Origin: Hermatobates lingyangjiaoensis
Taxonomy: Eukaryota > Arthropoda > Insecta > Hemiptera > Hermatobatidae
Direction: 5' to 3'
Assembly (NCBI GenBank): GCA_026182355.1
Contig: JAPFBL010000599.1
Span: 186,001-250,000, forward strand
DNA: 64,000 nucleotides
Shown here: positions 1 to 10,019 of the stretch, in pieces
How the letters are laid out: each line of letters begins with the position of its first letter
Numbering within the stretch: position 1 is the first letter of the stretch
Translations under genes and position numbers: made by a program
The notes under the pieces: model-generated
The model's input: the letters and a program-made list of their open reading frames with translations, nothing else
What the model was told of the DNA's origin: nothing
Database searches by the model: none

Positions 1-118
1 AATCATGTGATTAATTGGAATGAAGCAAATGAATTAATATACGTATCTTCAGAAAGAAGAAGAAATATCGTAGAAAGTGCCCTCATAAAGAACTTTTATG
101 AGAGGTTGAGAACAATAG

Positions 119-350
119 CCTAGGACTCTACAAATTAGATGAAGTTTTGATTAACGGGATAATTAAACAATGAAGACTTCATTATTAAAACACATTCAGG
201 GTTGCCATCAATTTTGGAAATTTCAATCAGCCAAGTTAACAAGTATTTATTGTTTTTTTTAGTTCACTTGCTCTCCGAAGATGTGTTAACGAAAGGCCTT
301 AGAGCATTGTTTTTAAAAAATTGTTTTCATTGTGGTAAATTAATCCATAT
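119..350 (+). mobile_element. HH-G module, single copy
   Basis: About 230 bp almost identical to 28436-28665, so a dispersed repeat. It carries a hammerhead-like centre at 269-306 and ends at a (TA)n tract near 345. The upstream 150 bp has no recognisable coding content. I infer a non-autonomous or truncated Penelope-like piece from its shared layout with the other modules. Confidence 0.6.
269..306 (+). ncRNA. Hammerhead ribozyme motif, family HH-G, core-mutated
   Basis: Stem I is TGCTCT (269-274) paired with AGAGCA (301-306), 6 bp. The core reads CCGAAGA (275-281) where CTGANGA is expected, so position U4 is C. Then come T, the short hairpin GTGTTAAC, GAAA (291-294) and the palindromic stem III AGGCCT, with U17 before the predicted cut (300/301). 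U4 is a conserved core position, so this copy is probably weak or inactive. Confidence 0.55.
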
Positions 351-400
351 ATATATATATGTATATATCGTACATGGTACATGTTGTCAGTTGGGTTTTT

Positions 401-530
401 GACTCTGACGAAAACCGCTTGTTACGTTTGAAAGATGTTAGCCTTTTTCCTCATTTCACTTTCATTGCCAACGTTTCGGTTTTTATTTAAAACCTATTTC
501 AAAGGTCTACAAAATAGGGGAAATATAGAA
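401..530. mobile_element. Degenerate HH-A and HH-D module ends
   Basis: A decayed plus-strand HH-A core (GACTCTGACGAAAACCGC, then TTGAAAGATG) at about 401-444 abuts a minus-strand HH-D core (AACGTTTCGG) at about 468-510. The two families are fused with no (TA)n between them. Confidence 0.5.
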
Positions 531-531
531 A

Positions 532-908
532 ATAATTCAATCATTCAAAAATTAAACATACATAAAAAGGGCAATTAGTTACAATTAAGAAATGACAATA
601 GAAATTATGACAATAGGTTAATGAGAGAACTTACAAAAGTATACATTTTGAAACAGAAAAACTAAGTATGACATTATAAATTATTTTACAATGAAAATTA
701 TTCACAGACTATTTTTCCTTGTAAACATTCACAGACAATTTTTATTTGTAAAATAATTTGTAATGTAATACCTAGTTTTTCTGTTTCAAAATGTATACTT
801 CTGTAAGTTCTCTCACTAACCTATTGTCAAAATTTCTATTGTAATTTCTTAGTCGTAACTAATTGCGCTTTTTATGTATGTTTGATTTTTGAATGGTTGA
901 ATTAATTC
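532..908. repeat. Inverted repeat, arms about 170 bp
   Basis: The left arm (534-705) is mirrored by the right arm (735-907). Examples are TTCAATCATTCAAAAAT versus ATTTTTGAATGGTTGAAT, and matching stretches around the GAAACAGAAAAAC segment. It continues the HH-D module starting at about 468. There is no coding content. Confidence 0.75.
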
Positions 909-1037
909 ATTAACTGTGCAATCTGTTTTAGTGTGGTATTTACTCATGTTAAGAAAAGATTAAGTCACCACACAAAAACTATTCTGTTTTCCTAATATGA
1001 TTAAATTATTTCTTTAAAAGCAGAGGTATTTCAAAAA

Positions 1038-1645
1038 TACATAAAACAATATAACTTACAAAAGTAAGAATTTTTTGAATAAGAAAATGAAATTTACATT
1101 ATTTAAAGGAACAACAACTTAACCGGACAAAATCTTCAACTAGACTAATAAGATAACATTACAAATAACCTCAACACTGTTCACTCAAAGGAACTAAATA
1201 AATCAAATTTCACTAAACCTCAGCACAACACTCTAGAATAAATATTACTTAAATTAGTAATATCACTTCTATGATTAGTCAAACTTAGATCCTTTTTAAT
1301 ATATAACATCTCAAGTGTCTTCCTTCTTTGCTCATCTTTTTCTTTTTCTACCATAGTTGTATCTTCATTTCAGAGATACATCTTCTATGATTATTACATG
1401 AATGAAAACGGGTGATATTGTACATTTTATAATTGAAGGAAATTTTTTTTAACGCTAAACATCTATTGAAAGCTGAAAATTTTTTCATTTTTTAGCCAAC
1501 TGTGAATGTTTATTGACTATAAATTATGTTGAAATAAGTCTACATGTGGCACTCTTTAACAGTGAAATTTTGATTTATTTAGTTCCTTTGAGTGATCAGT
1601 GTTGAGGTTACTTGTAATGTTATCTTATCAGTCTATCTTAAAGCC
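1038..1645. repeat. Inverted repeat related to HH-D flank
   Basis: The sequence 1131-1216 (ACTAGACTAATAAGATAAC and following) reappears inverted at 1561-1640. The same segment lies in the HH-D palindromes at 3180-3300 and 8510-8765, so this is a further, decayed HH-D fold-back with about 340 bp of spacer. Confidence 0.65.
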
Positions 1646-1670
1646 TGGGTGAGGAACTTTTCCGTATTAC

Positions 1671-1750
1671 TGATTATTACTTATTACTTATTATATTAGA
1701 AGCCCTTCCCCAAAAATAAGCTCTAGCACGTATTTTGGACCTAAAAAGAT
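1671..1750 (+). repeat. Direct repeat, copy 1
   Basis: About 80 bp (TTATATTAGAAGCCCTTCCC and flanks) repeated in direct orientation at 2264-2342. It has no LTR-type termini. The 510 bp between the copies shows no coding potential and resembles degenerate iterations of the same repeat (around 1880-1990). Confidence 0.75.
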
Positions 1751-2263
1751 GTTGCAGATGTTAGTTGATTGAACAAACATAAAATATCATACTGGGTATT
1801 ATTTTGCTACAAAAATGTCATTACTTTACCGTTTCAAATGAGTATTATTATATTAAAAATAGTAACTGATCTGCCTATAGTGCCGTCTTTTTCCGTAAAT
1901 AAGACATCCCTCGAAAATTAGCCCTAACTTGATTTTGGGATCTTTTTAGTATATAAACCCTCCTCCAAAAATAATCCCTAGTTAAAATAATATGAAAAAT
2001 ATAATTAGTTAAATAATAATGTTGAATTTAGTAGGTATCTCTAGCTGTCCTAATATTTCAGAGAATTGTTTGTGAACAAAATATTCTGAGAAATTCCTTG
2101 TTTACCTGTACAGTTCGTTTCATGCAATGCAGAGGCACGTGTCAAAATTAATTCTTGGAATATATAAAGTAGAATTCACCTTAAAAGTATAATTGAAGGC
2201 AGCAGTGTACATAGAGTGACGGTTCAGATACGTTTGTGCATTTCAGTATGTACATTGTAAGTT

Positions 2264-2342
2264 TGATTATTACTTATTACTTATTATATTAGAAGCCCTT
2301 CCCCAAAAATAAGCTCTAGCACGTATTTTGGACCTAAAAAGA
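2264..2342 (+). repeat. Direct repeat, copy 2
   Basis: Near-identical partner of 1671-1750. The sequence after it (2343-2480) is AT-rich with an A-run at about 2398-2412. Confidence 0.75.
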
Positions 2343-2483
2343 AAGTAAGACAGTTTTTATTTTCGGAAAAAGACGGTAATATGAGAAGTTTAATATAAAA
2401 AAAAAAAAAAAGAAATTATTAAGTGGCAACTGTGATTATTTGGCAGTTTTGAAGAAGAAAAAAAGTCTTTAAATGAAATAAAC

Positions 2484-2910
2484 CTAAAATAAATTTACTT
2501 AATTTAGTAAATTTACTAAGCAAAGTCTAAATAATCCTAAAATAAATTTACTTAATTTAGTAAATTTACTAAACAAAATCTAAATAAACCTAAAATAAAT
2601 TTACTTAATTTAGTAAATTTACTAAGCAAAGTCTAAATAATTCTAAAATAAATTTACTTAATTTAGTAAATTTACTAAACAAAATCTAAATAAACCTAAA
2701 ATAAATTTACTTAATTTAGTAAATTTACTAAGCAAAGTCTAAATAATCCTAAAATAAATTTACTAAACAAAATCTAAATAAACCTGAAATAAATTTACTT
2801 AATTTAGTAAATTTACTAAGCAAAGTCTAAATAATACTAAAATAAATTTACTAAACAAAATCTAAATAAACCTAAAATAAATTTACTTAATTTATTAAAT
2901 TTACTAAACA
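2484..2910 (+). repeat. 52-53 bp minisatellite with internal palindrome
   Basis: About eight units start with CCTAAAATAAATTTACTT at 2484, 2536, 2589 and onward. Units alternate between AAGCAAAGTC and AACAAAATC endings, a two-unit higher-order pattern. Each full unit holds the palindrome AAATTTACT...AGTAAATTT. Some later units lack the palindrome. A single related sequence is at 5885-5945. Confidence 0.9.
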
Positions 2911-3077
2911 ATAACAAGCATTCACAAAAAATTAAAGACAACATAAAGTAGATATTACAGGGAGAATACCATGGAAGGATGGCGAGTAGAACAGGGTGGA
3001 ATTTAACTTAAAATGTTCATTCCAACTGAACTTACTTTTGGAAGAACATTTTATCTAGAAAAGGGGGAATTTAAAAA

Positions 3078-3330
3078 TATATATATATATATACAGTAGG
3101 TGTGTTCTCCAATCGGGGTTCGGTCAATTTTCCAGGATAAAAAATCAAACTCTCGTTGCCAACGTTTCGGTTTTATTTAAAATCTTTTTTATAGGCAGAA
3201 GTAAGAATTTTTTAACTAAGAAAATGAAATTTACATTATTTAAAGGAACAACAATGTTAACCGGACAAAACCTTCGACTAGACAGTCTAAACCCCGATTA
3301 GAGAACAGTAGATTATCTGTTAACACCTAT
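3078..3330 (-). mobile_element. HH-D module
   Basis: Begins at a (TA)n tract (3078-3095). It contains the HH-D signature on the minus strand: GCCTAT..., a GGTTTT-type hairpin, then CCGAAACGTTGGCAACGAG. The right end (AACCCCGATTAGAGAACA) mirrors the left end (GTTCTCCAATCGGGGTT), so the termini are inverted repeats even though the middle is present once. Confidence 0.65.
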
Positions 3331-3944
3331 TCTATCTAATGGTCGATATATTATTGAATCTGTTATATATACAGATAATCTATTACAAATTTATCTACTT
3401 AACTACTCTGAATTAAAGCTGTTTTGAGATCATATGAAAATGATCAGACTCTTTGTTTAAAATAGTCAGTAAACCTTGGATTACACTATATCTTGAACAT
3501 GAGCCAAAAGACGTTGAGAGGCATAAAGATTTTCGTTCTGTCATGCCTAAGACTATAGAATTATGATTACTTTGAATGAACCTTTATAAAAGCCATTATT
3601 GAGGTTAGAATCTGAAGTTGAGTTTAGTTACAGCAATGGGATTCAGGAAATGATAGGAATGGCCTTGAGGCGATGAGTCCAATGAGATTCAGTTCTCAAA
3701 TAATTTGAATAACATACCAGTTTCCGTAATGATTTCGAGTTCCTTATAACTGATAAAATGATTATGGCATCATGTAAACAAATGATAAGAACTTGATTGA
3801 AATCTATATATAAGTAGATTAAATAAAATAGACAATTAGTTGGTTTCTAACGAGTTTAATATTATGTTTACTTATAGTAAAGTTGAGTGTAAGCCACTCC
3901 AGATTCTAAGGTAGTGCACTCAGTTATTATGTTGTATTTACTCA

Positions 3945-5215
3945 TTGTAAAGCTAATGAAATAATTTACTATACATATAGAAATTTAATAGTATAAAAAA
4001 CGCATTTCGAACACGTAGTGTTCTTTTTCAGGCATTGATTAAGGGTGAATGCCTATGGTACAAATTGTACCAGTACCATTTGTCAGTGAATCAATCAGTT
4101 ATACCAGTACCTGTACCATTTGTACCAGTACCTGTACCACTTGTACCAGTACCATTGTCAGTAAATGAATCAGTTCTACCATTACCTGTATAACTTGTAC
4201 CAGTACCATTGTCAGTTAATCACTTTGTTGTACTAGTACCTGTACAACATGTACCAGTACCATTGTCAGTTAATCACTTTGTTGTACTAGTACCTGTACA
4301 ACATGTACCAGTACCATTGTCAGTTAATCACTTTGTTGTACTAGTACCTGTACAACTTGTACCAGTACCATTGTCAGTGAATCAATCATATGTACCAGTA
4401 CCTGTACAACTTGTACCAGTACCATTGTCAGTGAATCAATCATATGTACCAGTACCTGTACAACTTGTACCAGTACCATTGTCAGTTAATCACTTTGTTG
4501 TACTAGTACCTGTACAACTTGTACCAGTACCATTGTCAGTTAATCACTTTGTTGTACTAGTACCTGTACAACTTGTACCAGTACCATTGTCAGTTAATCA
4601 CTTTGTTGTACTAGTACCTGTACAACATGTACCAGTACCATTGTAAGTGAATCAATCATATGTACCAGTACCTGTACAACTTGTACCAGTACCATTGTCA
4701 GTGAATCAATCAGTTGTACCAGTACCTGAATAACTTGTACTAGTACCATTGTCAGTGAATTATCCAGTTGTACCAGTACCTGTACTATTTATACCAGCAC
4801 CATTGTCAGTGAATCATCAGTTGTACCAGTACCCGTACAATTTGTACTAGTACCATTGTCAGTAAATCAATCAGTTGTACTAGTGTACCTGTATAATTTG
4901 TACTAGTACCATTGTAAGTGAATCAATCAGTTGTACTAGTACCTGAATAACTTGTACTAGTATTATTGTCAGTGGATCAATGAGTTGTACCAGTACCTGA
5001 ATAACTTGTACTAGTACCAAAATCGGTGGATCAATAAGTTTACCAGTACCTGAAAAACGTGTACCAGTACCATTGACAGTGAATCAATTAGTTGTACCAT
5101 AGACCCTCACCCTTAGTAAATCCCTGAAAAAGAGCACTATATGTTTGAAACGCGTTGTTTATACTTCTAAATTTTCTATATGTAGAGATTATTTCATTAG
5201 CGTTTTACCTTACTA
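3945..5215. repeat. Fold-back element with minisatellite loop
   Basis: The left arm (3945-4063) and right arm (5093-5215) are inverted copies: for example AGCTAATGAAATAATTTA on the left answers GAGATTATTTCATTAGCG on the right. Each arm ends inward in an HH-F core (CTGAAAAAGAACAC...GTGTTCGAAA). The loop is the 54-bp minisatellite 4060-5095. Confidence 0.75.
4060..5095 (+). repeat. 54-bp GTACCAGTACC minisatellite
   Basis: About 19 units of roughly 54 bp built on GTACCAGTACC and TTGTCAGTNAATCA. Central units (4209-4640) are near identical and the ends are divergent. Because 54 is a multiple of three, the central units stay open for 145 codons of an 18-residue repeat. I read this as incidental rather than as a gene. 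Confidence 0.9.
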
Positions 5216-6118
5216 TTCCAGATTGTTTTATTGTTTTGTATTTTGATGTATGAGCTATGGGAGGATGAGTTTTCGCTTATAATTCTGTACTCCTCAAATC
5301 GCGTATTTTGAGGATTTCTAAAAAACATCCAAATAGTCTACACTACACCCGCATTAAAATAAAACAAAAATTTGTTCATTATCAAGTAGTTTCCTATTAT
5401 ATTTACTTAAAGTTTAGTGTAGGCCACTCCAGAATTACTTTTTCTATACTAATAATTGATAGTATAGAATAGTATCTGATAGTATAGGCAGTTTAAAAAA
5501 AAATGGTTTTTTCAGTAAACTTAATTTGATATACTTTACTTTTTAAAGTAATAGCTGATATGATTTTAATTCATAAAAATCCTAAGGATATTTTTAAAGT
5601 AGATAACATAGAAACAAAGTAGTGCAGTATCAACACGAAGTTAATATTCCTTGGAATACGCCTTATGACAAGTGATTGTTCTCCGCTTAGAGTTCTGACG
5701 TCTGTTCTTTGATGGACTATGACGTCATCAACTTAATAACCTAATCAAATCTCAGCACCTTTAAGAATTCTATAATTAACTCTGGCTTTGTACGTCAGTC
5801 AATTAATCTTTAAAACATGGATGTGATTGAGTAACTGTGATCATTCACCAATTTTGAACAATTAAAAAAAGTCTTTAAATGAAATGAACCTAAAATAAAT
5901 TTAACTTAATTTAATTTAGTAAAATAAATTTGCTAAATAAAATCTATGATTCATAAAACAAAATATCATTATTTTATTACTTAAAATAAAAAGAAAGAGT
6001 TACAAAGCAAATCTAATTTATGCAGTTAATTATAAAGACTGTGTCAAGGTACTTTGGAGAAACGAGTCGTTTTCTGAAAGAACGACTATGTCAACATATT
6101 TAAATAAGAACAAATAAG
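5216..6118. other. No gene seen
   Basis: AT-rich sequence. It contains a dispersed fragment (GTGTAGGCCACTCCAGA at about 5416) also found near 3893 and 22567, and a short relic of the 52-bp minisatellite at 5885-5945. Confidence 0.6.
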
Positions 6119-6297
6119 ATATATATATATATATTATTAAAGTAGACGGCAGCTTCCGCATTTACGACTTTTTTGCTCGTTTTCTCTAGTTTTCTTACTA
6201 GTTTTTTCTGGTAGGGAGTGATTTCATGGAGGAGTTGTCCCAGAGACATCAAAGAAATAATCTTTTAGCTTAATCAATAATATTATATTTTTACACT

Positions 6298-6335
6298 TAC
6301 AAGCTTTCGATTTTCTCAGAAATCATCTTCAGGTA
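6298..6335 (-). ncRNA. Hammerhead motif, family HH-E
   Basis: Mirror copy of 6588-6625 in the left arm of the palindrome, with the same core, hairpin and palindromic stem III. Confidence 0.55.
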
Positions 6336-6587
6336 TATATCATTATTAAACAGATTAAATTCACACAATAAAATTTTCCAAATGTTAAACAGACATTAAA
6401 AGGAATAAAAATTTAGAGGTTAATAGAAATAGACGATCTTTGTGAAAAAACAAAACAAGTCCACTGTGACAATTTTTTCACAAAGATCGTCTATTTCTAT
6501 TAACCTCTAAATTTTTATTCCTTTTAATGTCTGTTTAACATTTGGAAAATTTTATTGTGTGAATTTAATCTGTTTAATAATGATATA

Positions 6588-6625
6588 TACCTGAAGATGA
6601 TTTCTGAGAAAATCGAAAGCTTGTA
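6588..6625 (+). ncRNA. Hammerhead motif, family HH-E
   Basis: TAC (6588-6590) can pair with GTA (6623-6625). The core CTGAAGA is at 6591-6597, then unpaired T, hairpin GATTT/AAATC, GAAA (6615-6618), palindromic stem III AGCT and U17. Stem I is short (3 bp). It lies about 45 bp upstream of the Penelope-like ORF start, which matches a terminal (pseudo-LTR) position. Confidence 0.55.
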
Positions 6626-6670
6626 AGTGTAAAAATATAATATTATTGATTAAGCTAAAAGATTATTTCT

Positions 6671-6824
6671 TTGATGTCTCTGGGACAACTCCTCCATGAA
6701 ATCACTCCCTACCAGAAAAAACTAGTAAGAAAACTAGAGAAAACGAGCAAAAAAGTCGTAAATGCGGAAGCTGCCGTCTACTTTAATAAAATATGTTTAC
6801 AAGAAAATCTGCTGTCAATATACA

Positions 6825-6828
<4 letters not shown>
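6671..6828 (+). pseudogene. Penelope-like retroelement ORF, N-terminal fragment
   Basis: Encodes a short basic, helical N-terminus including LVRKLEKTSKKVVNAEAA followed by FNKICLQENLLSIYTN. This pattern (a Leu/Lys helix, then a Cys residue, then LLPxYTN) is what I recognise from the region before the reverse transcriptase of Penelope-like ORFs. Translation runs straight into Ile-Tyr codons of a (TA)n tract at 6828, so reverse transcriptase and endonuclease are missing. The start at 6671 or 6674 lies just after the HH-E motif. Confidence 0.65.
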
Positions 6829-6865
<37 letters not shown>

Positions 6866-6879
6866 GTAAAATAATTCTA

Positions 6880-7530
6880 CGAACCGATCAAACTAAATTT
6901 ATAAACAAAAAAAAAGAGGCAAATAAAATAAATTACGAAAGTCACTACTATATTTCGACTGCCTTGACATCAGATGTATGAGTCGCTCTCAAGAAAAGCG
7001 AGTTTTTGTGATTTCTTTTATGTATGTTCATTTAGGGAATTTAGTTTATTTATAAATAATATGTCAATGATTGTTGTAACCACAATGTGGTAAGTGATTA
7101 TACTTTGTTTGCATGTAACACATCATTGAATATCATTTTATTGAACAAAGATATGGTAATGTGTTCGTGAATTCTTATATAACCATCTCTTGATGGGTTT
7201 TTACATGAATATTTCACCTCAAACACAAGACAAGTGCAACCCAAAGAACTTCCACTGTGTCAATAATCACTTACAGTAAATTACACCGGCAATTTGTCTT
7301 CTATTAAAACAGTCTGGTTTGACATAAGTTATTTAAGTGTTGAACACTTGTTAGTCATTCATGAGACAGTGAAGGACTTTAAACCAGTCGCACACCTCTG
7401 TTCACTTTCTACTCCTTTCTGAGTCACTGGCGTGCTATATTTGCATAATCATTACCTAATCGCGGGGAAGCAGTTGAAAAGAAATAGCTAACCATATGTT
7501 TTATTCTAGAACAAACTGTACATCTTTACA
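6880..7530. other. No gene seen
   Basis: AT-rich unique-looking sequence. A degenerate HH-C-like core on the minus strand lies at 6920-7000 (CTGATG, then GCAGTCGAAATATAG). Nothing else is recognised. Confidence 0.5.
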
Positions 7531-7599
7531 TAATGATGAATATATAAAACATGAAATAAAGACAATGAAAATAACAAACTGCAAAAACTATACAGAAGG

Positions 7600-7739
7600 T
7601 TTATATATATATATGAATAATAATCAAAATAACACTTGATATAATAGATGTATTAATTTACCACAATGAAAAACAATTTTTTGTAACAATTCTCTAAGGC
7701 CTTTCGTTAACACATCGTCAGAGACCAAGTGACGTTTAT

Positions 7740-7740
<1 letters not shown>
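7600..7740 (-). mobile_element. HH-G module
   Basis: Minus-strand HH-G module between TA tracts at 7600 and 7740. The core (7689-7725) is CTGACGA with GAAA and palindrome AGGCCT. It shares the outer segment CACTTGATATAATAGATG with 36130-36160 and, inverted, with 28665-28690. Confidence 0.65.
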
Positions 7741-7776
<36 letters not shown>

Positions 7777-7777
<1 letters not shown>

Positions 7778-7981
7778 GAACGTATAAGCCACAAGGAAAA
7801 GTAAAAAACACAGAAAATATGCTCTAAGGCCTTTCAATTATATGTCATCAGAGAGCAACTAGATATTGATAACTAGATAGATTTATCAATATCTAGTTGC
7901 TCTCTGATGACATATAATTGAAAGGCCTTAGAGCATATTTTCTGTGTTTTTTACTTTTCCTTGTGGCTTATACGTTCATTA
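7777..7981. mobile_element. HH-G palindrome
   Basis: A 205-bp near-perfect inverted repeat next to (TA)n at 7740-7776. Arms run 7777-7860 and 7898-7981 around a small secondary palindrome. Each arm holds an HH-G hammerhead with a canonical core, one per strand. Confidence 0.85.
7898..7935 (+). ncRNA. Hammerhead ribozyme motif, family HH-G (best core)
   Basis: Stem I TGCTCT (7898-7903) pairs with AGAGCA (7930-7935), 6 bp. The core CTGATGA (7904-7910) is canonical. A weak hairpin follows (7911-7919), then GAAA (7920-7923), palindromic stem III AGGCCT (7923-7928) and U17 (7929), with predicted cleavage 7929/7930. Stem II is the weak point. The mirror copy on the minus strand lies at about 7820-7857. 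Confidence 0.65.
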
Positions 7982-8029
7982 GTTTTCATCACGTGTTTAT
8001 TGTGATTATTTAGTGTATATATATATACA

Positions 8030-8330
8030 TGTGTTCTCTAATGGGGGTTCGGTCAATTTTCCAGGATAAAAAATTAAACTCTCGTTGCCAACGTTTCGGT
8101 TTTATTTAAAATCTTTTTCATAGGCAGAAGTAAGAATTTTTTAACTAAGAAAATGAAATTTACATTGTTGTACCTTTAAATAATGTAAATTTTATTTTCT
8201 TAGTTAAAAAATTCTTACTTCTGACTATTAAAAAGGTTTTAAATAAAACAGAAACGTTGGCAACGAGAGTTTAATTTTTTATCCTGGAAAATTGACCGAA
8301 CCCCGATTAGATAACACACTTATTCTATCA
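8030..8330. mobile_element. HH-D palindrome
   Basis: About 290-bp inverted repeat between TA tracts (8020-8031 and 8352-8373). Arms contain ATTGACCGAACCCCGATTAG at the outer ends, the HH-D centre (AAACGTTGGCAACGAGAG) and an inner TAAGAAAATGAAATTTACAT segment. Confidence 0.8.
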
Positions 8331-8394
8331 AACGGTCGATATATTATTGAATCTGTTATATATATATATATATAACAAAATCAATAATACATCT

Positions 8395-8770
8395 ACCGTT
8401 TGTTAGAATAAGTGTGTTATCTAATCGGGATTCGGTCAACTTTTCTAGGTTCAAAAATCAAACTGTCATTCTGGACGTTTCGGTTTTATTTTGAAACCTT
8501 TTTCTCAGGCAGAAGTAAGCATTTTTTTTACAAAGAAAATGAAATTTACATTATTTAAAGGTACAACAATCTTAACCGGACAAAACTTTCGACTAGACTA
8601 ATAAGATAATATTACAAGCAATGTTATCTTAAGTTAAGTATTTGTAATGTTATCTTATTAGTCTAGTCGAAAGTTTTGTCCGGTTATGATTGTTGTTCCT
8701 TCGAATAATGTAAAATTCATTTTTTTAGGCAAAAAATGCTTACTTCTGCCTATGAAAAATGTTTAAAAAA
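8395..8770. mobile_element. HH-D palindrome, partial right arm
   Basis: Another HH-D copy in which the inverted arms match over about 8510-8765. The left side extends to the outer terminus (8405-8470) but the right arm stops at the GCCTATGAAAAATG segment. Confidence 0.7.
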
Positions 8771-9039
8771 AAGAGAGTTGTTGCTAAATAGCTAAAGCAG
8801 TAAAAAGAATTGATAAACACACTTTAATCACACTTTTGGTTCAAGTATCATTAAACCTGTGTGCGTCTTTCCTCTTTTGGATATGTTGTTACTCAATGTG
8901 TAACAATTTATCTTTAATCTTTATTATTATCTTTTATCTTTAATTGATTTTTAACTATTGTTGTTTCAATGGAATCACGTTATTTATACAACAACTTTAG
9001 GTTACTTGATGCTACTTCCTGCGGGACTCTTCGCTCTTC

Positions 9040-9174
9040 ACACCTCTTGATAACGACGATGGTCGAAATATTGATGTGAGTTATTTCTGTGTCTTTCTGT
9101 GTGTTTTCTTCGTTTTGAATTTATTTTATTTAAAAAAGTCCGCTGGACCGTTTCTTTTAATTGTATATATATAT

Positions 9175-9212
<38 letters not shown>

Positions 9213-9230
9213 ATATATATGAGATTAAAT
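9040..9230 (+). mobile_element. HH-C module end
   Basis: Degenerate HH-C core (CTTGATAACGACGATGGTCG, then AAATATTGATGTGAG) followed by TTCTGTGTCTTTCTGTGTG and a (TA)n tract at 9165-9225. Confidence 0.55.
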
Positions 9231-9385
9231 TTTCTGCCCACTTTTGTCTTAATTAGTTTTCTGGATTTCTTTTCCAAATCTCGAAGTCTTACTTTCATTT
9301 CTTTAGGAACTAGGTGTAATAACTCACCATATGTTTTGTTGTCCATTTTTTTATTTTTACCGACGTTTCGGTCTTCTTCGACCAT
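9226..9385 (-). pseudogene. Penelope-like ORF, N-terminal fragment
   Basis: Reads YGELLHLVPKEMKVRLRDL followed by EKKSRKLIKTKVGRKFNL, then enters (TA)n. The lysine-rich helix matches the plus-strand fragment at 9583-9691, so the two are inverted copies of one Penelope-like subfamily about 200 bp apart. A degenerate hammerhead-like piece (GAAGACCGAAACGTCGG) lies at its 5' side, 9356-9385. Confidence 0.55.
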
Positions 9386-9582
9386 CTACTGGGTGATTTT
9401 TTGGACACATACTATTTTAAACTATTTAACATTTTTTAACAAAAACTAAATTTTAACACACGACTAACAAAATATAAATATAAACAATTAAACTGGCAGG
9501 TTGCAATTCCTGTTATACACACACAGGTGTGTCTTCAGTTTCTTCATTCCCTGTTGAATTTCCTTTATGTTGAGGTTGGAAA

Positions 9583-9691
9583 AGACTTCGAGATTTGGAA
9601 AAGAAATCCAGAAAACTAATTAAGACAAAAGTGGGCAGAAAATTTAATCTCACATGTATAAATGAAGGACTGTTCCCCAAATATACGAATA
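9583..9691 (+). pseudogene. Penelope-like ORF, N-terminal fragment
   Basis: Reads LRDLEKKSRKLIKTKVGRKF then NLTCINEGLFPKYTN, and ends at a (TA)n tract at 9691. The end point is the same Tyr-Thr-Asn position seen in the other fragments. It has no reverse transcriptase. Confidence 0.6.
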
Positions 9692-9738
9692 TATATATAT
9701 ATATAAAAAGATTTCACATAAACACGTGAAACAACAAT

Positions 9739-9930
9739 CAATGATCAAACCACAATAAGAAATGGGAAAACAAGACTAAGATCTTTCAACCGTAACAAGC
9801 GGTCTTCGTCAGAGTCAAAAACCCAACTGAACCTCGTTCAGTTGGGTTTTTGACTCTGACGAAGACCGCTTGTTACGGTTGAAAGATCTTAGTCTTGTTT
9901 TCCCATTTCTTATTGTGGTTTGATCATTGA
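9739..9930. mobile_element. HH-A palindrome
   Basis: Near-perfect inverted repeat, arms 9739-9828 and 9839-9930, with TA tracts on both sides (9690-9705 and 9931-9950). Outer ends read ATGATCAAACCACAATAAG, the shared HH-A terminus. Confidence 0.85.
9852..9894 (+). ncRNA. Hammerhead ribozyme motif, family HH-A
   Basis: Stem I GACT (9852-9855) pairs with AGTC (9891-9894). Core CTGACGA is at 9856-9862, then unpaired A, hairpin GACCG/CGGTT with loop CTTGTTA, GAAA (9881-9884), palindromic stem III AGATCT and U17 (9890). This is the consensus form of about 30 copies. The mirror copy on the minus strand is at 9774-9816. Confidence 0.6.
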
Positions 9931-10019
9931 TATATATATATATATATACAATTTGATTTTTTTTTAATTATAGATTTGTTGTTTTCGTCGTTCGGTTACT
10001 ATTTTTGTCTTAAGATCAT

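Larger units (their letters stand above)
6137..6789. mobile_element. Penelope-like palindrome with hammerhead in each arm
   Basis: The left arm (6137-6449) and right arm (6473-6789) are near-perfect inverted copies around a 23-bp spacer, with (TA)n on both outer sides (6119-6133 and 6828-6860). Each arm holds, outward, an HH-E hammerhead motif and the beginning of a Penelope-like ORF. The right copy runs about 40 bp further than the left. Confidence 0.85.

Noticed and set aside
1671..2342. 80-bp direct repeats as a small LTR element
   Set aside because: No TG...CA ends, no primer-binding or polypurine site, no coding interior, and intermediate degenerate copies of the same repeat lie between.
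4209..4646. 145-codon open frame with an 18-residue repeat
   Set aside because: The frame is open only because the minisatellite period (54 bp) is a multiple of three. Flanking units of the same array contain stops and there is no splice or promoter evidence.
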